64,000 bases of DNA, taken from Cricetomys ansorgei (Eukaryota; Chordata; Mammalia; Rodentia; Nesomyidae). A program made the position numbers and the translations under genes. Under the pieces are notes generated by a model. It ran no database searches, was not told the DNA's origin, and worked only from the letters and a program-made list of their open reading frames with translations. Each line of letters starts with the position of its first letter. The first letter of the stretch is position 1. The stretch spans positions 33,005 to 97,004 of the forward strand of contig JAMJFZ010001740.1 of NCBI GenBank assembly GCA_026225945.1. The letters run 5' to 3'. Positions 13,501 through 28,500 of this stretch are shown piece after piece.

Positions 13501-16500
13501 TATGATATAAGTGTTGTCTTCGGCAACAGGGCTTTCCTATTAAACTGTACAGTACAACCAATAGCCTTGGCCATGGCTTGTGAGATTTCAAGAATTCTGG
13601 GTGACCACAGCATCTTCAACAAACAGTTCATGTGAAAGAGGGTGACTGCATGTAGAAGAATTAAAGAAATCCATATCTATCAATCTGCATATGCCTGAAC
13701 TCCAAATGGATCAAAGACCTCAACTCTCACTGACTCCAACATATTATTAGTAGAAAATATTGTAAACCTATTAGTATTGTAATTTTGAGAGAAAGATTTT
13801 GAATTTCTAAATTTTTATGACTTTAGTTTTTTCTAAATAAAGTACATAGAATGTTCTTTGTAAAGTTATTTTCACAAGCAAAAAATTTTTTGAAAAGGAA
13901 AAATTGTGTTCTATTAAGTACCACACTGTTATAATACACTTGAAACATACAATAAGGTAGCCTCTATAATACAGATGTTTTGAAGATTTATTTGTTCACA
14001 CATATGAGCATCCTATCTGCATGTAGTCCTCTATGCCAGAGGAGGGCATCATACCCCATTATATAGGATTGTGAGCTACCATGCGCTTTCTGGGAATAGG
14101 ATTCAGGAACTCTGGAAGAACAGCCAATACTCTTAACCACTGAGCCATCTCTCCAGCAGGAATTCTTAAAGGTACCAAATGAACAGCAACTCCTTGATAT
14201 AGGTGAACTCCTTCACTTAGAGTTCCATTTAGGACAATTATACAGCTCTTACAAGACCAGCAATGTAATTTTATATTATAGATGTTTAATTGGATATAGA
14301 AACAATAGAAAAGAAAATATAGCATAATAAGAAACATACATTTTCAATTGAATGTAATGGATACGTACCACTTTTAGTGGAAGCAAAAAAAGAAAGATGG
14401 TTGATACTTAAGTATGCACTGACTAGACAAAAAGGTTTCATATCATAAAGCCTCTAGTTTCTAGGACTAATATCCACATGGACAGAGATATTGTCATTGT
14501 GGATGTGATTTTGTCCTGTTTGCATATGTTATATTTTATTGGTAATTTGTATGATGGCTTTTAAGGCCCTGGCAGACATGATTTTTGGAAACAAGATTGG
14601 ATTTTTTAAAAAGTCACTGCTACAACACAATACCCCTTATTATTTTTAATTTTTGGTCTTCCAAACTTCTGGAAAAGAGGTCATTCATTGGAACATTAAT
14701 TCACAACCAAAAGGCCTCACCCTACACATTTAGGCTTTTTAGAAACATCAGTTATATTGCCCAACTTCATTATTGAAAGAATAATAACAAGATATTATTT
14801 GGGCAAATCAAATCTTAAACATGACTTTTCAACATGATTTAAAATGTGACTATCTCTAAAGGTCTATGTCAAAATGTAGTTTCCAAAACCTTACAAAAGT
14901 AATCTTAAAATACTGTACACTTTACCATATTAAAATAATTAGATTCAAAATGACAAATTGATAAGCTAAATAAAGACTACAATATGAAACATTTGCTTGG
15001 GAATTTGGCTTGACAGTTATGCACAATAAAAATCACAGACATCAAGAAAATTTCAAGATTTTATCATAACATGAATTTCTTCACCCACCAACTTTTTGAT
15101 CTTATAATAGAGGAATACCATCAGTTTCTCAGTTTTGCACTAAACCAGGTAGAATTGATGCATTTGCTTAGGCTACCATTAACATTGTTAAAGTCAATTT
15201 TGGCTTTGTATAACTTCGTAGTATTTTATTTCTTCTAGATTCCAAATGTACCCACAGAACCCATGAGATTTTACCATTTTTAATATATTTTGGATTGTCA
15301 TATAAATGAAGGCATTCAGTGTCATGTATTAACAAATTACGGTCAACACCCAAATTAAGGCACATCAATAAAAAGGCATCTAAGAAATTAGGAGCCATAT
15401 TTTTCTCACTTTGATATAAAAATGAACATAATAAGTAAGTATTGGTGTCATACTTACTCCACTGTCTAATTTCCAGAAACTGTGAAAAGCTGTAAAGATA
15501 TATCTGTGTTGGTAAGAATATCTTCCCTGCTGGTGGCAGAAGTATAGACTTCCTATCCCTGAAAAAGACCCCTGTTGAATATTCTCAAGGATGAGTATTG
15601 TTGCTCCTGCAGCAATCAAGGTATCATCTTTCCCAGCTTCAGCAGATGCCAGCACTGTACTGCTAGAGTAAATGACTTTTTGATTGTTTTACTATGTTTG
15701 GCTCTCGAGGTGGGGACTTCTTTTAAAGCCTTTTAAACATTCTGGACAAGCAAATTCTTCCACCTGTATGTGTTCTTTAGTGCCTCAGTAATCCATCACT
15801 TCAGGTAAATCTTTTTTTTAAACTACAGAACATCCAGTTACAAATAAAAGGGCTTTCCCTAGAATACTCCCTAGATGCGCTCTCAGACGTGAAGTTTTCT
15901 ATAGAAAACCTCAGAGGACCAGCTGCCCTGTGAAGTCTCTCTCCTTCTTGATGTTGTTGGTCCACTTCTGCATCTACCACTTTCACTCTAAAGTGTGTTA
16001 GATCATTGGTATTCATTGTAGAATCACCACTGTGTAGCCGCTCTTGGGGATCAGGTCCTACTTCCTTGATTGGAGAATCTGCAGGTCTGTCAGCATTCTT
16101 TCCTGGATGATGCTGTGTACCAGTCGAGTCAATAGAATTTACTGTAACTCTCTGTAGATTTGGCAAGTGACCAGTGCTGAGACTAACTGAAGTTGAAGTC
16201 AAGTCTCTACCTGCTCCAACTTCATCATGCCTGAGTGTTAAACAGCTGTAAGAGTTAGATTTTCGGCAGCAATATAATGTATTTGTAAAATCTGCAAGTT
16301 ATGGACCCCATGTATGTGAAATGTTTGACAGGTTGTCTGTCCAGGAGGGGTCACTGTCTGTGCTTGAATTTAAAGGGTTCCAGGATTCAGCTGCAACTGG
16401 TGGTTTTGCAAAGTGTGTTGTGATATACTTTGGCCACTGGCTTGTACAAAAGGGATTGTACATGTTCAAATTTGGCTTGACTGGTTGGCTGCTGAGAATC

Positions 16501-19500
16501 TTGAAGGTGTAGATGTTGTACAACAGGATGTTCTGTTGAAACTTGAATATTCTGAGCATGTGGCTCCTCAGAAACTGGTATCTGGATATAATTCCCTGAA
16601 GATCTGAAGACCGGACTCACCCACCAGAAACAGTCAAGCTATTTGTGTTTTTGTTGTAACAAACCCATACTGTCTATCACTGTAAGAGGCAACTGTAATG
16701 AAGAAGATGTTGGCACAAATAAATCTGTACCAGTATTGGTTTCATTAACCTCAGGAGAGACCCAGTCACTACATCTCTCTGAATTGTCTGAACTAACCAT
16801 AGCTTGCCCTGTGTTTTCCAAATGCAAATGGACACATCAGCATTAATATCTGCAGTCATAGTCATTGAATTTCCTGACATCCAAGTAATCTAGATCAGTA
16901 CTATTAATTGATAAAAAGGTAATATTTCTGGAAGGCCAAGAGACATATTAGCATCAACTTGAGTTTGGCCAGACAATGAACTACCAGTTGCAACTCCCTG
17001 AACCTAGACTTGACCATTGTGTGGAATGGAATTCTGGACATTAGCCAGAGGTGTTTTAGAGGCAAGTAAGGCTTGATTAGAGCTACAAACAATCTGAATT
17101 TAACTGTTTTCTTGATTTATGCCCCAATTATCTCTGGAGCCTGTGGAACAAAAATTGAACCTGTGAGCATTTCTGAAATGATGATCTGTGGTCTTACTTG
17201 ATATTGAACATTCAACACTTTACCATTTGATAAATATAACGCTGGTACAATAGAAAATATTTACTGATCTGCAAATTCTGAAGGGGAAGGATATACTTCC
17301 CTCTTATAGTAGCAGAATTTGGAATCTGTCCTAGACTACCAGCTTCACATTTATATTTGTAGGTGTCGTTCACAAACTACCCATCTGTTTGGTATTCCTC
17401 CTAACTATGCAGAAGTAAAATCACCTGTAGCTCCATGGGTGGTGCTTGGGGGCAGCGGGGTCAGTTGAAGATTATTTCAAAGTATTTTGAAAAGAAATTC
17501 AAAATTCCATACTGTCTGATAAATAGATTTGAAAAATAAACTAATACATATGTATACCTTGATTAATATAACCGACAGGCCATTCTACACATTTGAGGAA
17601 ACATAAAAATCATGGAAATCATGCTACTCTAAATAAAAAATGAAACCATAGTGTTTTCTTATCCAATAATCCCAAATTCCAAATTTTTTCTACTATGGTA
17701 AAACTATTCAAACTACAATTTTCCTGTAATTATGTTTTTATTACATTACTTTTAACTTTTATGACCTTAAAAATGTTCATTATGCTTAGGTATTTTTCAC
17801 AGTAAAGACAGTAAAATTGCCAACATGTTAAAAAATGTTTTGTTATTAGCCAACAGTCTGTCCATCTAAAATGATGACATTTGAACAACAGCTATATTAT
17901 AACAGTGCAAACACCGTCAATAAAAAATTCAACCCAAGAATTTATCTCAAACAGGATCTGATTACCTGAGTTTCAGCGTAAGTCTTCTGCCCAATCCTTG
18001 AACTCAGTGACTCAGATTTGATATATCTTTCAAGCAAAACACAACAAAATAAGTGAGTTTGTATCTACAAAATATCTTGAAAGTTTAGTTATTTGAATAG
18101 CAAATGGTGTTTCTTTATATTTTTACTAGACACTTGGATTATAAACTTCTTTCCACTCCTGCTGACTGCTTTCACTCCTCCCAATGTCTCAACTTGTCAA
18201 TTAGCACTGACACCTATTTGCGGATCAAATAATGTCGTCAATATATTGGTGGACCCTGAAAATCATTTGGCTTGAAAATTATCTGACCTGGTGATTGCAC
18301 ACAAATTACAAGTAATTGCTCCATAATATTTCAACATAATTTTAAATAAAAATGACAACCCCAAATAAAGAAGAATTATAGTGTCTCCATTCTACTGTCT
18401 ACTCATAAAACATCTAACTGTATCATTTACAAATAGCCTCCTTCAGTCTTCAGCATGGAAAACAAACAATGAAGAAACCATCACATCTGTTCATCCAAGA
18501 GCAGCTAATAAAGGGATACATAACTTTTAAATCCTTGAACACTAAATTTGTAAGTGAGCAAGCAAATATGTACATTGCTGTGAGGATCGGTCTTCTGGAG
18601 GGGGGAAGTACACTGCAAGTAACTTAATCATGCTTTCTAAATGGATCAAGATTAATCAGAAGCTACCAAGCACTTAAAAACCTTCACTGGTGTCCAGTCC
18701 CTGGTAGAGACTTCTGGAAAAGCAGACCCCTTGTGCTTTTGCCTCTGATTCCCTCCATATTTTCCAAATGTGTTCCTGCTATAGGATACCACTCCTTGTT
18801 CCCACTTCTGCAGTCTTCTATGACTCTCTCCAACCTGTAAATATTCATGCAAGGAAAGTGCAGATTCCTGAAAGCACTGCTCAAAGAACCTGAGTAGCAG
18901 CTAGTAGCCTGCTTTCAGAAAGTAAGATAAATTGAGGATCAGCAACACACACCTCAAGTCTAGATATTTTACTGCTCTCTATGAATGTGTTGTTGCACAT
19001 TCCAATCTGGAAAGGATATAGATGACATGAGAAATGTTGCACAGAAAAGGAAGCAGCAGCCCCAGGACACCAATATATTTCATTCATTTCCTTCCAGTTC
19101 TTGGTACACAGCATTCTCTAGCCTTCCCTCTGAGATACCACATTCCTACTTTCCTAAAATTTTCTACGATTCTCAAGTGAGTTTCAGCAAAAATCTGGGT
19201 ATTTGACTGTAGCAGTACATTGCTGCAATGCCTCACCAAGAAAGACAAGGAGGCATTTTCATACCTGAAAGACTTCAAGAGAGGGAACCACCATCATGGA
19301 CAATACCATCCTCAACCATGGAACCCTCTGCCAGACTAAAGTCTGGCAGATGAAAATGCCTCCTTGTTTTCCTTCAGGGACACCGCAGCAATGTACTGCT
19401 ACAAATGGTGCACCAGTGGGGGGCAGGAAATCACGCCAGCTAATCCAACCTGGAGACAAGGAAGAACAGAAAAGCTCCAGACCTCACAGAGTCTGGTAAA

Positions 19501-22500
19501 ATATGCTCAGGGAGGCTACCACAGGACAGAGATTAAGGTACTAATTGAGAGCTCCTGAAGGAAAAGGAGAGAGAGAAAGGGAAATAAGCCTCTATGAAGA
19601 GAAAATTATGAAAATTAAGTGATAAAGAGGACTCAAAAGAGAGCCACAGAAGAAAGGCTTTCAGAGAAAGACGTGTTCATAGTAAAAGCAAATAATTCAG
19701 CTGGGAACAGGGCCAAAGCAATGTTCTAACTTCTTTTCCTGATCTTGAACAAATGCTTCCTCCTACCTCTGGTGGTAGCATACTGTTTCACAAACTGAGT
19801 TTTGTGAGAACTTTCAGAGTGTGTGTGTGAAGCTCAAGATCTTGTTTTCAGGTCTATGAAGAAGAGGGTATGTTTTCCCATAGCAGTGGTGTAAAGGCCA
19901 TGCGGCCAGATTGTTTCAACCTGCAGTTCTTCCCACTGGCCCAGGACGCTCAGCTGTCATAGAAGGTGACTTACAGCCAAAAAGCATTTAGTAAACCTCA
20001 ACAGTTTTGTTTTTGTTTTGTTTTTTCTGCAAACCTGAGTACCGCAATCCAGGCACTAGTGATGGTGATGGGAATTCCACCCCATAAGAGTACCCCTCCT
20101 GCAGACAAGCTTAGAAGGAGTTTTTCCAGAAAACCAGAGTCTATCTTAAATTATGGACAATGTTTCCTCAGGCTCATCACACAGAAACTGTCTTCCAGAA
20201 CTGGCCAAGATTGCATCCCATGCTGGTGGCCTAACTCGGTACCCAGGAGTTACTGGTTTTGAAGGCATGATGAGTTCTCTGGAGAGCAACTGAAGCATGG
20301 CACTCTGAGAGGCTCGAGGTTCCACTGGAAGCATCACACTGGCCATGACCGTGGTGCCCTCTACTAAGGTCTGCCTGGGTTTGCAGTCATGAACTATGCA
20401 TCCTTGCCTTCCTTGCTGAACTACCCCAGCAGCAACATTCTACTACACTTGACGTTTCTCACAATTAAGCACAAAAGGCAATATATTTTACAAAAACTTT
20501 CAACCTTGTTTTAACATCTAGTTCTAGATGAATTTCAATATCCTGCATCGATTATGAACAAGATTACTAACTTTATTGTCTTAAAAAGCTCATCATAAGG
20601 CCATACTTAGTCATAGGGACCTCACCCCAACTACTCTCCCATTGAAACACTCAAGCAAACACTGTACCCCCAGAAAGATGATTAGTTTACTAGTTAAGAA
20701 ATGTATGGAAATCTAAATTTGGTCATTTACATTTCTAACACCATAGAACACTGTCTTTTAGCTTTGGTGCTAACTCAGAATAGCCATTTACCTAGGATGC
20801 TTTGTCTAATTTGTGTGCTCAGGATAATTATATTACTTTTCTAGATTGCCTGAAAACTCAACATTTTAGAATCTCAGATTCTCTAGTAAAAGAAGAAGCA
20901 GTACTGCCTACTAAAAATTCTAAACTACATGTCTGGAAACATGAATAAAATTTGCAGCAAATATTTCAAGAAGTCTAGTGTCATGGGGCGGGAAAGACTT
21001 GATCAGAAGCAAAACCTCTTTGTATTCAGGCAAACTAGTAGTTTGAAAAGAAAACAAAACAAAATGGAGAATAAATTAGTAATGTCCTTTAAATAGATGC
21101 TGAACGTGATAAACATAGCATGGTGTTTGGGCACGTACTCCAATATTTCAACACTTTAATTCGAAGACGTCTCTCATCTTGTCCATCTCAAACATATGGC
21201 GTTATGCACACAGTTACGTGGGTTTTTCCCTCGAAACTTTGATGATAGAAAAGTACACATGTATTTTCTAAAAGCAACTGACCAAAAGATATGACAAACT
21301 ACTGCTAACATTGGAAGACACCAGGTTACAGTGATTACTTCTTAAAAACATGTGATTATACTGACACATAATGTACATCAAGTGGATCACAGGGAATCCT
21401 GTCCAGAAAAGAACATTCAATAACACTAGCTTTTTCCCTTAGTTCAAATTATAAGTTAAAATGCACTAAAGACTCACAAATCTGACTCTGATGACTTGAC
21501 GTCTTGAGGCTGATTTCCTGTGATTGAAGAAGTGGTAAAACACATTTCAGAAGATGACAGTAGTGTATAAAATATAATTTAAAAATATTTACCTGAGGAA
21601 GCATCTAGGGTATGCATCTATAAGAATGGTACTGACAAATAATTAACATACCAAAAAACTTCACCTATTTGAATTAATTGTATAAAAGAATGAAAGAATT
21701 TGTCAGTATTTGATACAAACAGTAAGTAGCCATGTACAGTGGCTTTGACTCCCACTGAACTGAGATTGATGGAGAAGAGTGCTATTTTCAGAATCAGTAT
21801 TTATCATAACTAGCTGGCAAAGAACGTAATTTTTTGGGGGGGATAATGGTATCAGCAACAATCTGAAGATAATATAAATATTTTGTTATGAAACATTAAA
21901 GTTTTTTTTCCAAACATAGGGCTGTATTTATTCAAATAAGAATGAAACAAGCTATCAGAGAGAACCTGAATCAACAAGCATTTTACCTTACAATCTCTCC
22001 TAAATGATGGAAAATAATCAGGACAATTATTTTTACACAGGCTTATGAGGTACCAGAAAAGAGAGCTGAGGCTAAATCAATACCACTTATCCCCCCTATC
22101 TTTTATGGGGTTAAGTGGTGATGAGTTCTTTTAGATCTGACTGTAAATGCTCATTCTTAACTGTGATGTGAAAAAAGTAGAAACTCACTTGCAATTTTTG
22201 TTACCCTTGAAATAATCACCGGTGGGATCAGCTCCTTAAGAACATATCCACTCTGCACATTGCTCATATGCATAGATTTATAAATATGAGTTGATAGTGA
22301 GTTGTGGGAAAGTTGCTATGAAGGATGGATTGTTATGAAATTATACATGCATGTGTAGGTCTGTACATGTCTATCTCTTAATAACTCACTAAAGTTCTTT
22401 CTATTGGGATAGAAAACTAGTTTTCATTTTATATAAAACCAGAAGGAGAACACAAGTTGAGATAGGATTGGCATGACCCTTGAGAAATTTTCTTCCCATA

Positions 22501-25500
22501 GAAAATGACAATGCGAATGTGGCCAAGTGGTAGATCACCTGATAACCGATCGGTAGGATGGTAGATTCATGGCTAAGTGCTCTCTTGTTGTATAGGTGAA
22601 TTCATGTCTAACGCTTAACAGCATGTATATAAAGCACACAGAACAACAGAATTTAATTCAGTCATGGGCAAACAGGTTTCATCTTTTTTCTTTAAAAGAA
22701 GAGGGCCATTTTTGCTTCACCTATAGTATTCACTTCTTACTGTTATTGTACATGGCAAAAAATCATGTGAGAAATTTGATGACAGTTTTGAAAGTATGAC
22801 CACTAAAGAATGCCATTTGGTACTCAGAAGTCTATTTGGGCTCAGACAGCAGGATGATCCAGTTAGAAGTGTGTCGTCAGACATGCTACCATTTTTTCCA
22901 CCCTTCTTATGAATCAGATATCTGAAGAGATAAAACTTTTATAAAGTGGAAAATATTTGCGTTCTCTTTGCTGAGAAAGAGAAATAAAAGGAACACGTGG
23001 TCAGTGTTTACCCGGTGAGTAGAGCACCTTGCTCAAGACCATGAAACCTTGGGTTCAAAACATCACAGGTAAAAAATTTAATTTCAAATTATTATTCATT
23101 ATATGACCGACGACTACCATCTAGCAAAGCTACAATTAATTAATCACCATGTAAGAGGACTTCTCAGTCACAGTACATGAGTGTATTCGTCAAAAAGGAA
23201 GGGTTTGAACACAAAATACAATTATTTTAGTTTAGTGAGCAAGTTTTCTCAGTCTTTTTCCTTTCCCTGAAATTACTGTCATCTGTAATCCCACATCATC
23301 TTTCCAGATCCAAGCTGAACACCCTGTTTGTCTGTGAATCATCCTTGTTGCCAAAGACTCTTCCATTTCCCATACCATTCCCCCACATCTATCTCTAAAC
23401 CCACAGGCCTTGCTTTAGACACGCAGGAGGCATGGTTTTCTCATTTCCAGCCACCTTTGCTGTGAATGATGCTTCTTCACTTTCTCTGCAAAGCTACAAG
23501 CCTTTTCCAGACCCAAGGTTATGAAACTCCTGTTTGTGAGCTACCTTGTCTGCATAAGTCACTTTCTCCCTTTTTATTCCCATACTATTTCTCATGCAGC
23601 CATCTCCACACCCAAGGGTCCATGTCCAGATCAATGGCTGAAATAAAGATAATATTGAAGATTTCATTCCTAAGAAAGGAAAGCTCAGAGGAAAGCCCTT
23701 ATCAATATAATTAAAAAGGCAAAAGATAGAATGTCAGGAATGAAGAAGATATAGACAAAATTAGCAAATAACATGAAAAAATAAAAGGGACCTATAGGAA
23801 ATTTGAGATACCATTAAAGAGTCAAATCTTTGAATTTTGGTTATAAATGAGGATAACGGATTCTAGGACCATAGCGTGATCCAGATTGTTAGCGAGATCA
23901 CAGAAGGAAAGTTAGGAAACGTATACACATATAGATAAAAGAGGCATACTAGACATGACCAGGCTAGTTTTGAAAGAAGATATACATGATCAACAGACCC
24001 CTCTTGAAAGGAGTGTCTCTTTACAGCAAACCCCAAAGAACATGACAGCGAAACTGAAATGTGTAAGACAAGGAACGTATTGAAAACTACAAGAGAAATT
24101 AACATCCAAGTCACTTTGGAAATGAAAACTCATCAGATTAACAGCTGATTTCTCAAATGAAACTATAAATTCAGAGAGTCTGAAGCAATGCACTTCAAAC
24201 ACGAAAGACAGTGTACACCAACCAATACTGCTGTGCACATCAAAACTGTCTGCCCTAGTTGAAGAAAAAAGAAAAAAATTTCCATGATATAAGTAGTCTC
24301 AGACAGTCATATCAAACCAAAAACTCTGAACAGAATACTGCATGGAATACATGTAACTGAAGAGAGGAATAATCCTAGAAGATGACTTTTAGAAAGAAAA
24401 CAAAACTTTACTTTAATGAAATACAAAGCACATTTAACAACACAAAACAACAATGTCCTCCACACTCCAGTCAAAGACAAAGGACAAAGGTTTCCTAAAT
24501 GAATTTGGAATTTGGTATCTGATGTCTACAAAAAAAAGAAAACTAAACTATACTAAATTAAATAAACTAAAATGAATTTAAAAAACAACAAAAAACTCAT
24601 CCTAGTTTTAAAGTCAGTTACCGTCTTACAATGAAACAAGGGAAATGATATTCTAAGAAAATAGTATCTGGAAGCTAAGAGATATTCCATCCTAATATGC
24701 AGAGTATGAAGAACAGCCCTTCATTGCTGGTGGGAGTATAAGCTTGTACAGGCACTATGGAAAGCAGTGTGGCAGTTCTTCAGGAAGCTAGTAATAGATC
24801 TACCTCAAGATTCAGGTATCCCACCCTTGAGCATATACACAAAGGTTATCCTACACAGAGAATCAGAACATTCTTACTCTGACCTTTTAATCTAAGGCAG
24901 ATCTACAGAGCATAAAACTGCAACCAGACTTACCTTTGAAGACGTTGCTTTGACGTGAGAGTAGTAGTGAGTTCTCGTATTCCAAAATCACACTCTTTCT
25001 GCCAAGTACAGAGTGACGGTTGAAAGTTATTATTTTAATACTGATGGGAAACCATTTATATTAAATTCTTATGAGGAATTAAAAAAGGGTCAGAGATTTT
25101 GTCAAAATATTTTGTCGTGCCCTTCAAACGTATAAGCTCTAAAACATTTTGTAAAGGTTCCCACTGAAGAAGACCAGAACAAAGTGAAACGTTGAGTCCA
25201 GGGCAATATATTTCAAACCACCGAGATTATCTGAACATGATGGAAGTCTCCTTGTCCTCAAACAGTGGTTTCCTTTGGCTCCTAACATAGGCTTCCAAAA
25301 CTCAGGCTTTACTACTTTAGTTACAGGGTTTCTATGAAAATTTAACCATCGAAAATATGCACAGAAACAGTAAAGAAGTACGAAATTTGCTTCTCAAGCT
25401 TGAACTGGTTAGAATCCTAAATGAAAAACACTGTGTAGCAATTGACCTATTATCAAAGGCTGCAGATTTGATGACATTGTTGTTACTGAACTAGAGTCAG

Positions 25501-28500
25501 CCTGAGGTGAGGACACTAATGTTGGTCTACTAATGAATTACAATTCTATAGCATGGGTTGGCCTACTATGGTCATTTATTTATTTTTTTGTTATTTATTT
25601 TTAGACAAATAGCATTTGGCTATACTCTAGATCTCTGGGCTATTTACTCTTCGATTCTTGTTTACCTGGTTAGTGTTCAATATGGGTTAAAGCTCATGGA
25701 ATGGTCTTTGGGACAAACCAGACATTGTTGGCTACTCTCCTCCTAGCTCTGCATCACCATTGCCCCAGCATATTTTTTAGGCAGAATAGATAGTAGGTCA
25801 AAGATTTTTTGGCTGGGTTGGTGTCCATTGTTCTCTTTTGTTAGCCTGAACAGTACCTTCCCATACCAAAGAGACTAGAATGTACAGGTGTGGTGTGTTC
25901 TTCTTTTGCACAGTAATGAAATGCTGAGCTAGCTGAGTTTTATCATGGTGACCCTGACTGACACATAATAGAAACTCATCTTTCAGACATGTAAAACAAT
26001 ACTGAAGAGATGTGATGGAATTAGCTATTAAATACAGTTAATAAAATTCAGATTCTGACAACCGTATTCAGTGTTTTCCTTCTGAGGGAAGAGTTGGAAC
26101 ATATCCTCAACTTCGGAGGCCCAGACTCAAGTGCTTTGAGAAACGTCTTTAAACATTGACAAAGCACTTTGTAGACCAATCTCTCTCTGACACTTTTCTT
26201 GAGAAGTGTGATAGAGATCTATCATAACCACAGATTGGGCTAAAGGGGACGATGTAAAGTAACCTGGGAGTACACATTACTATGAAAGAGAGAAAGCATC
26301 TCTGACCACCTTCTGAACAGGTTTGGATCCATGTGATAATTTAGTATATCCAGAAGACCATGAGTTGGCAGAAAATGGTGACCACTCCTAAGTAACTTAC
26401 TGTGATACTGATCCCTGGACATAGGGAGCCTGTTATACTGTTGGGCACTCAGGGAGTAGGATGGATAAAATATTTCCCAGAGGAAAGAAACAGGGTTTTC
26501 TGTTAAACAACAAACTTTGAGATTCAAAGAAATAATTCCAAAAAATAAAATTCCATGCTATGCATGGCTCTTATATTTGGAATGAAATGGAGTACGCTGG
26601 GCTCTTCAAAGATAAAGATCTTAAAGCTTTAGAGAAGGGCAGTCCCATGGTAGAACACATTCCTAGTTCATTCAGCTCTGTGGATGTGATTCCCAGCATC
26701 ACCATAGATCAGTCCTGAGATCACATATCCTGGACCCAGTACTTCTCTATCCTTTTGCTTGCTCCTTAGCAGATAGACTTGGCTAAAATGCTTCCATTCC
26801 AAAGGGACTTACATAACAAAGTATTTAAATAATGGAGTTTCACCTCGAGTAAAATACAACATTTATAGGTATTTTCACCTAAATTTAGCATTAAATAGCA
26901 TCTTAATGTGTATACTTACACTTTGCGTTTCCCTACAATGGCGTACATTAGGGCATCCCATCGAAAGGCATCCATTAAGGAGTGGTCAGCACCTTTCTCT
27001 AGTAGAAGGCCCACAATGACTTCAGAATCCCACCGGACTGCATACATAAGGGTTGTTCTAGAATGACAGAGATGATTTAATTTTTTACACAGTGAATATC
27101 ATATATTTTACCAATTCAGTATATGGCCTCTGCGTGTAGAATTGACTGTGTAAGAACCTGATTTAAGCATCTTGAGTGCACAGAGGTCAGATTTGTAAAT
27201 CAACTCCAAGAATTAAAGGAGAAACAAGCTAAAACTTCTTGGCCCACTGTGGTAATTTATATATCAGCATTCCTAGTTTTGTTTCTGTGTGGAGCCCATT
27301 TACCAGACAAATAGATTCATATGAAGAAGAATGTCATTTCCTTCTCAGGCTAAAGTAATATAATTTGCATGAAACAGTAGTCGTAATGTTACAGAATAAT
27401 GTTCATGGTAAAAAAATAAATACATGTTTTCAGTTACTGATACTCACAGGCATTGGCCTGCATTCCACATAGGTAAGTTTAAACCAGCATTCAAGTAGTG
27501 TTTGCTTCTCTGCACAGCACAAAAACATACTTGGAGATTAAAGTGTGTTCACAAGGTTGTGTGACTGAAAAGTTGAAAAATTTGGAACTAGCACTGTCTT
27601 GTGTCTCTAAGGCTTTCTCCCACTCAACTACCATTTATCTTCATTAAAGTTTATATAATTAAGCCTATTTCTCCTTTGATTGATGTCAAATTATTAAAAT
27701 ACCAAAAATCATTTAGTTAAAAGGAAAAAAACTGAGCAGGTGCTAGTAATAATAGTCACATAGGAAATTACTGAGATAATTATTATTCAAACCATAAAAT
27801 TCGAAGCAAAGAGTCATCCAATCTAAGATTTTAACTTTCATTCATATAAGAGAAATTAAAATATGAGAAGTGATTAAAAGCTTCATGATGAGTCAGTAAT
27901 TGACCTAATAGTTTATATTTTCCAAAATACTAATATGAATTCTGTCATCCCATGTAAGATCATATGACAGAGAAAATAAGATTGCAAATAAGAAAAACCT
28001 CATTATCATAGGGAAGATGAACCTGAGTATATATGATTCTTTGCTATAATCATCACATGTAAGTAATATTTTTAAAGTTACTGATATTTTGTTGATATTT
28101 CCTAGTATATTCCCACAACATTTCTGATTTGAGTGATTTTTACTCTTAAGAACCACAAGTAGTGTTTTAAAAATTCAAAGTACAGTACCTTTGATAATCA
28201 TCACGGGCATGAATGTTGGCACCATGCAATATTAAATATTCTGCCATGAGCGGTTTCCTTTCTCGCAGTGCTAGCAAAAGCGGAGTAAACCCATCCTGCA
28301 ATGATATCAATTAATAATTCACAAGACTGCATGTTCCACAGCTGAACTGAAAACCATATTGCTAGCCCTGTGAACAAAACGTTTACCATACAGTAGACAG
28401 CAGTAGTAACAATGTCAGGGTCTTGCTCTAAATAGGTCTGCACTATGTAATGCACTCACAGTGAGTGATACCTCAAAGATTTTTTGTTTACCTTAAATGC

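Larger units (their letters stand above)
10968..17965 (-). other. Intron 8 of the ankyrin gene
   Basis: Holds old L1 pieces, one B2, and the Sp3 retrocopy (listed separately). The parts at 10970-12400 and 14450-15400 show no coding frame that I can support; the latter is probably Sp3 3' UTR. A possible ID-like SINE trace lies near 12015-12085. Confidence 0.6.

Noticed and set aside
21591..21615. Possible 25-nt exon before exon 7
   Set aside because: Adding it shifts exon 7 out of the acidic reading that links to exon 8.
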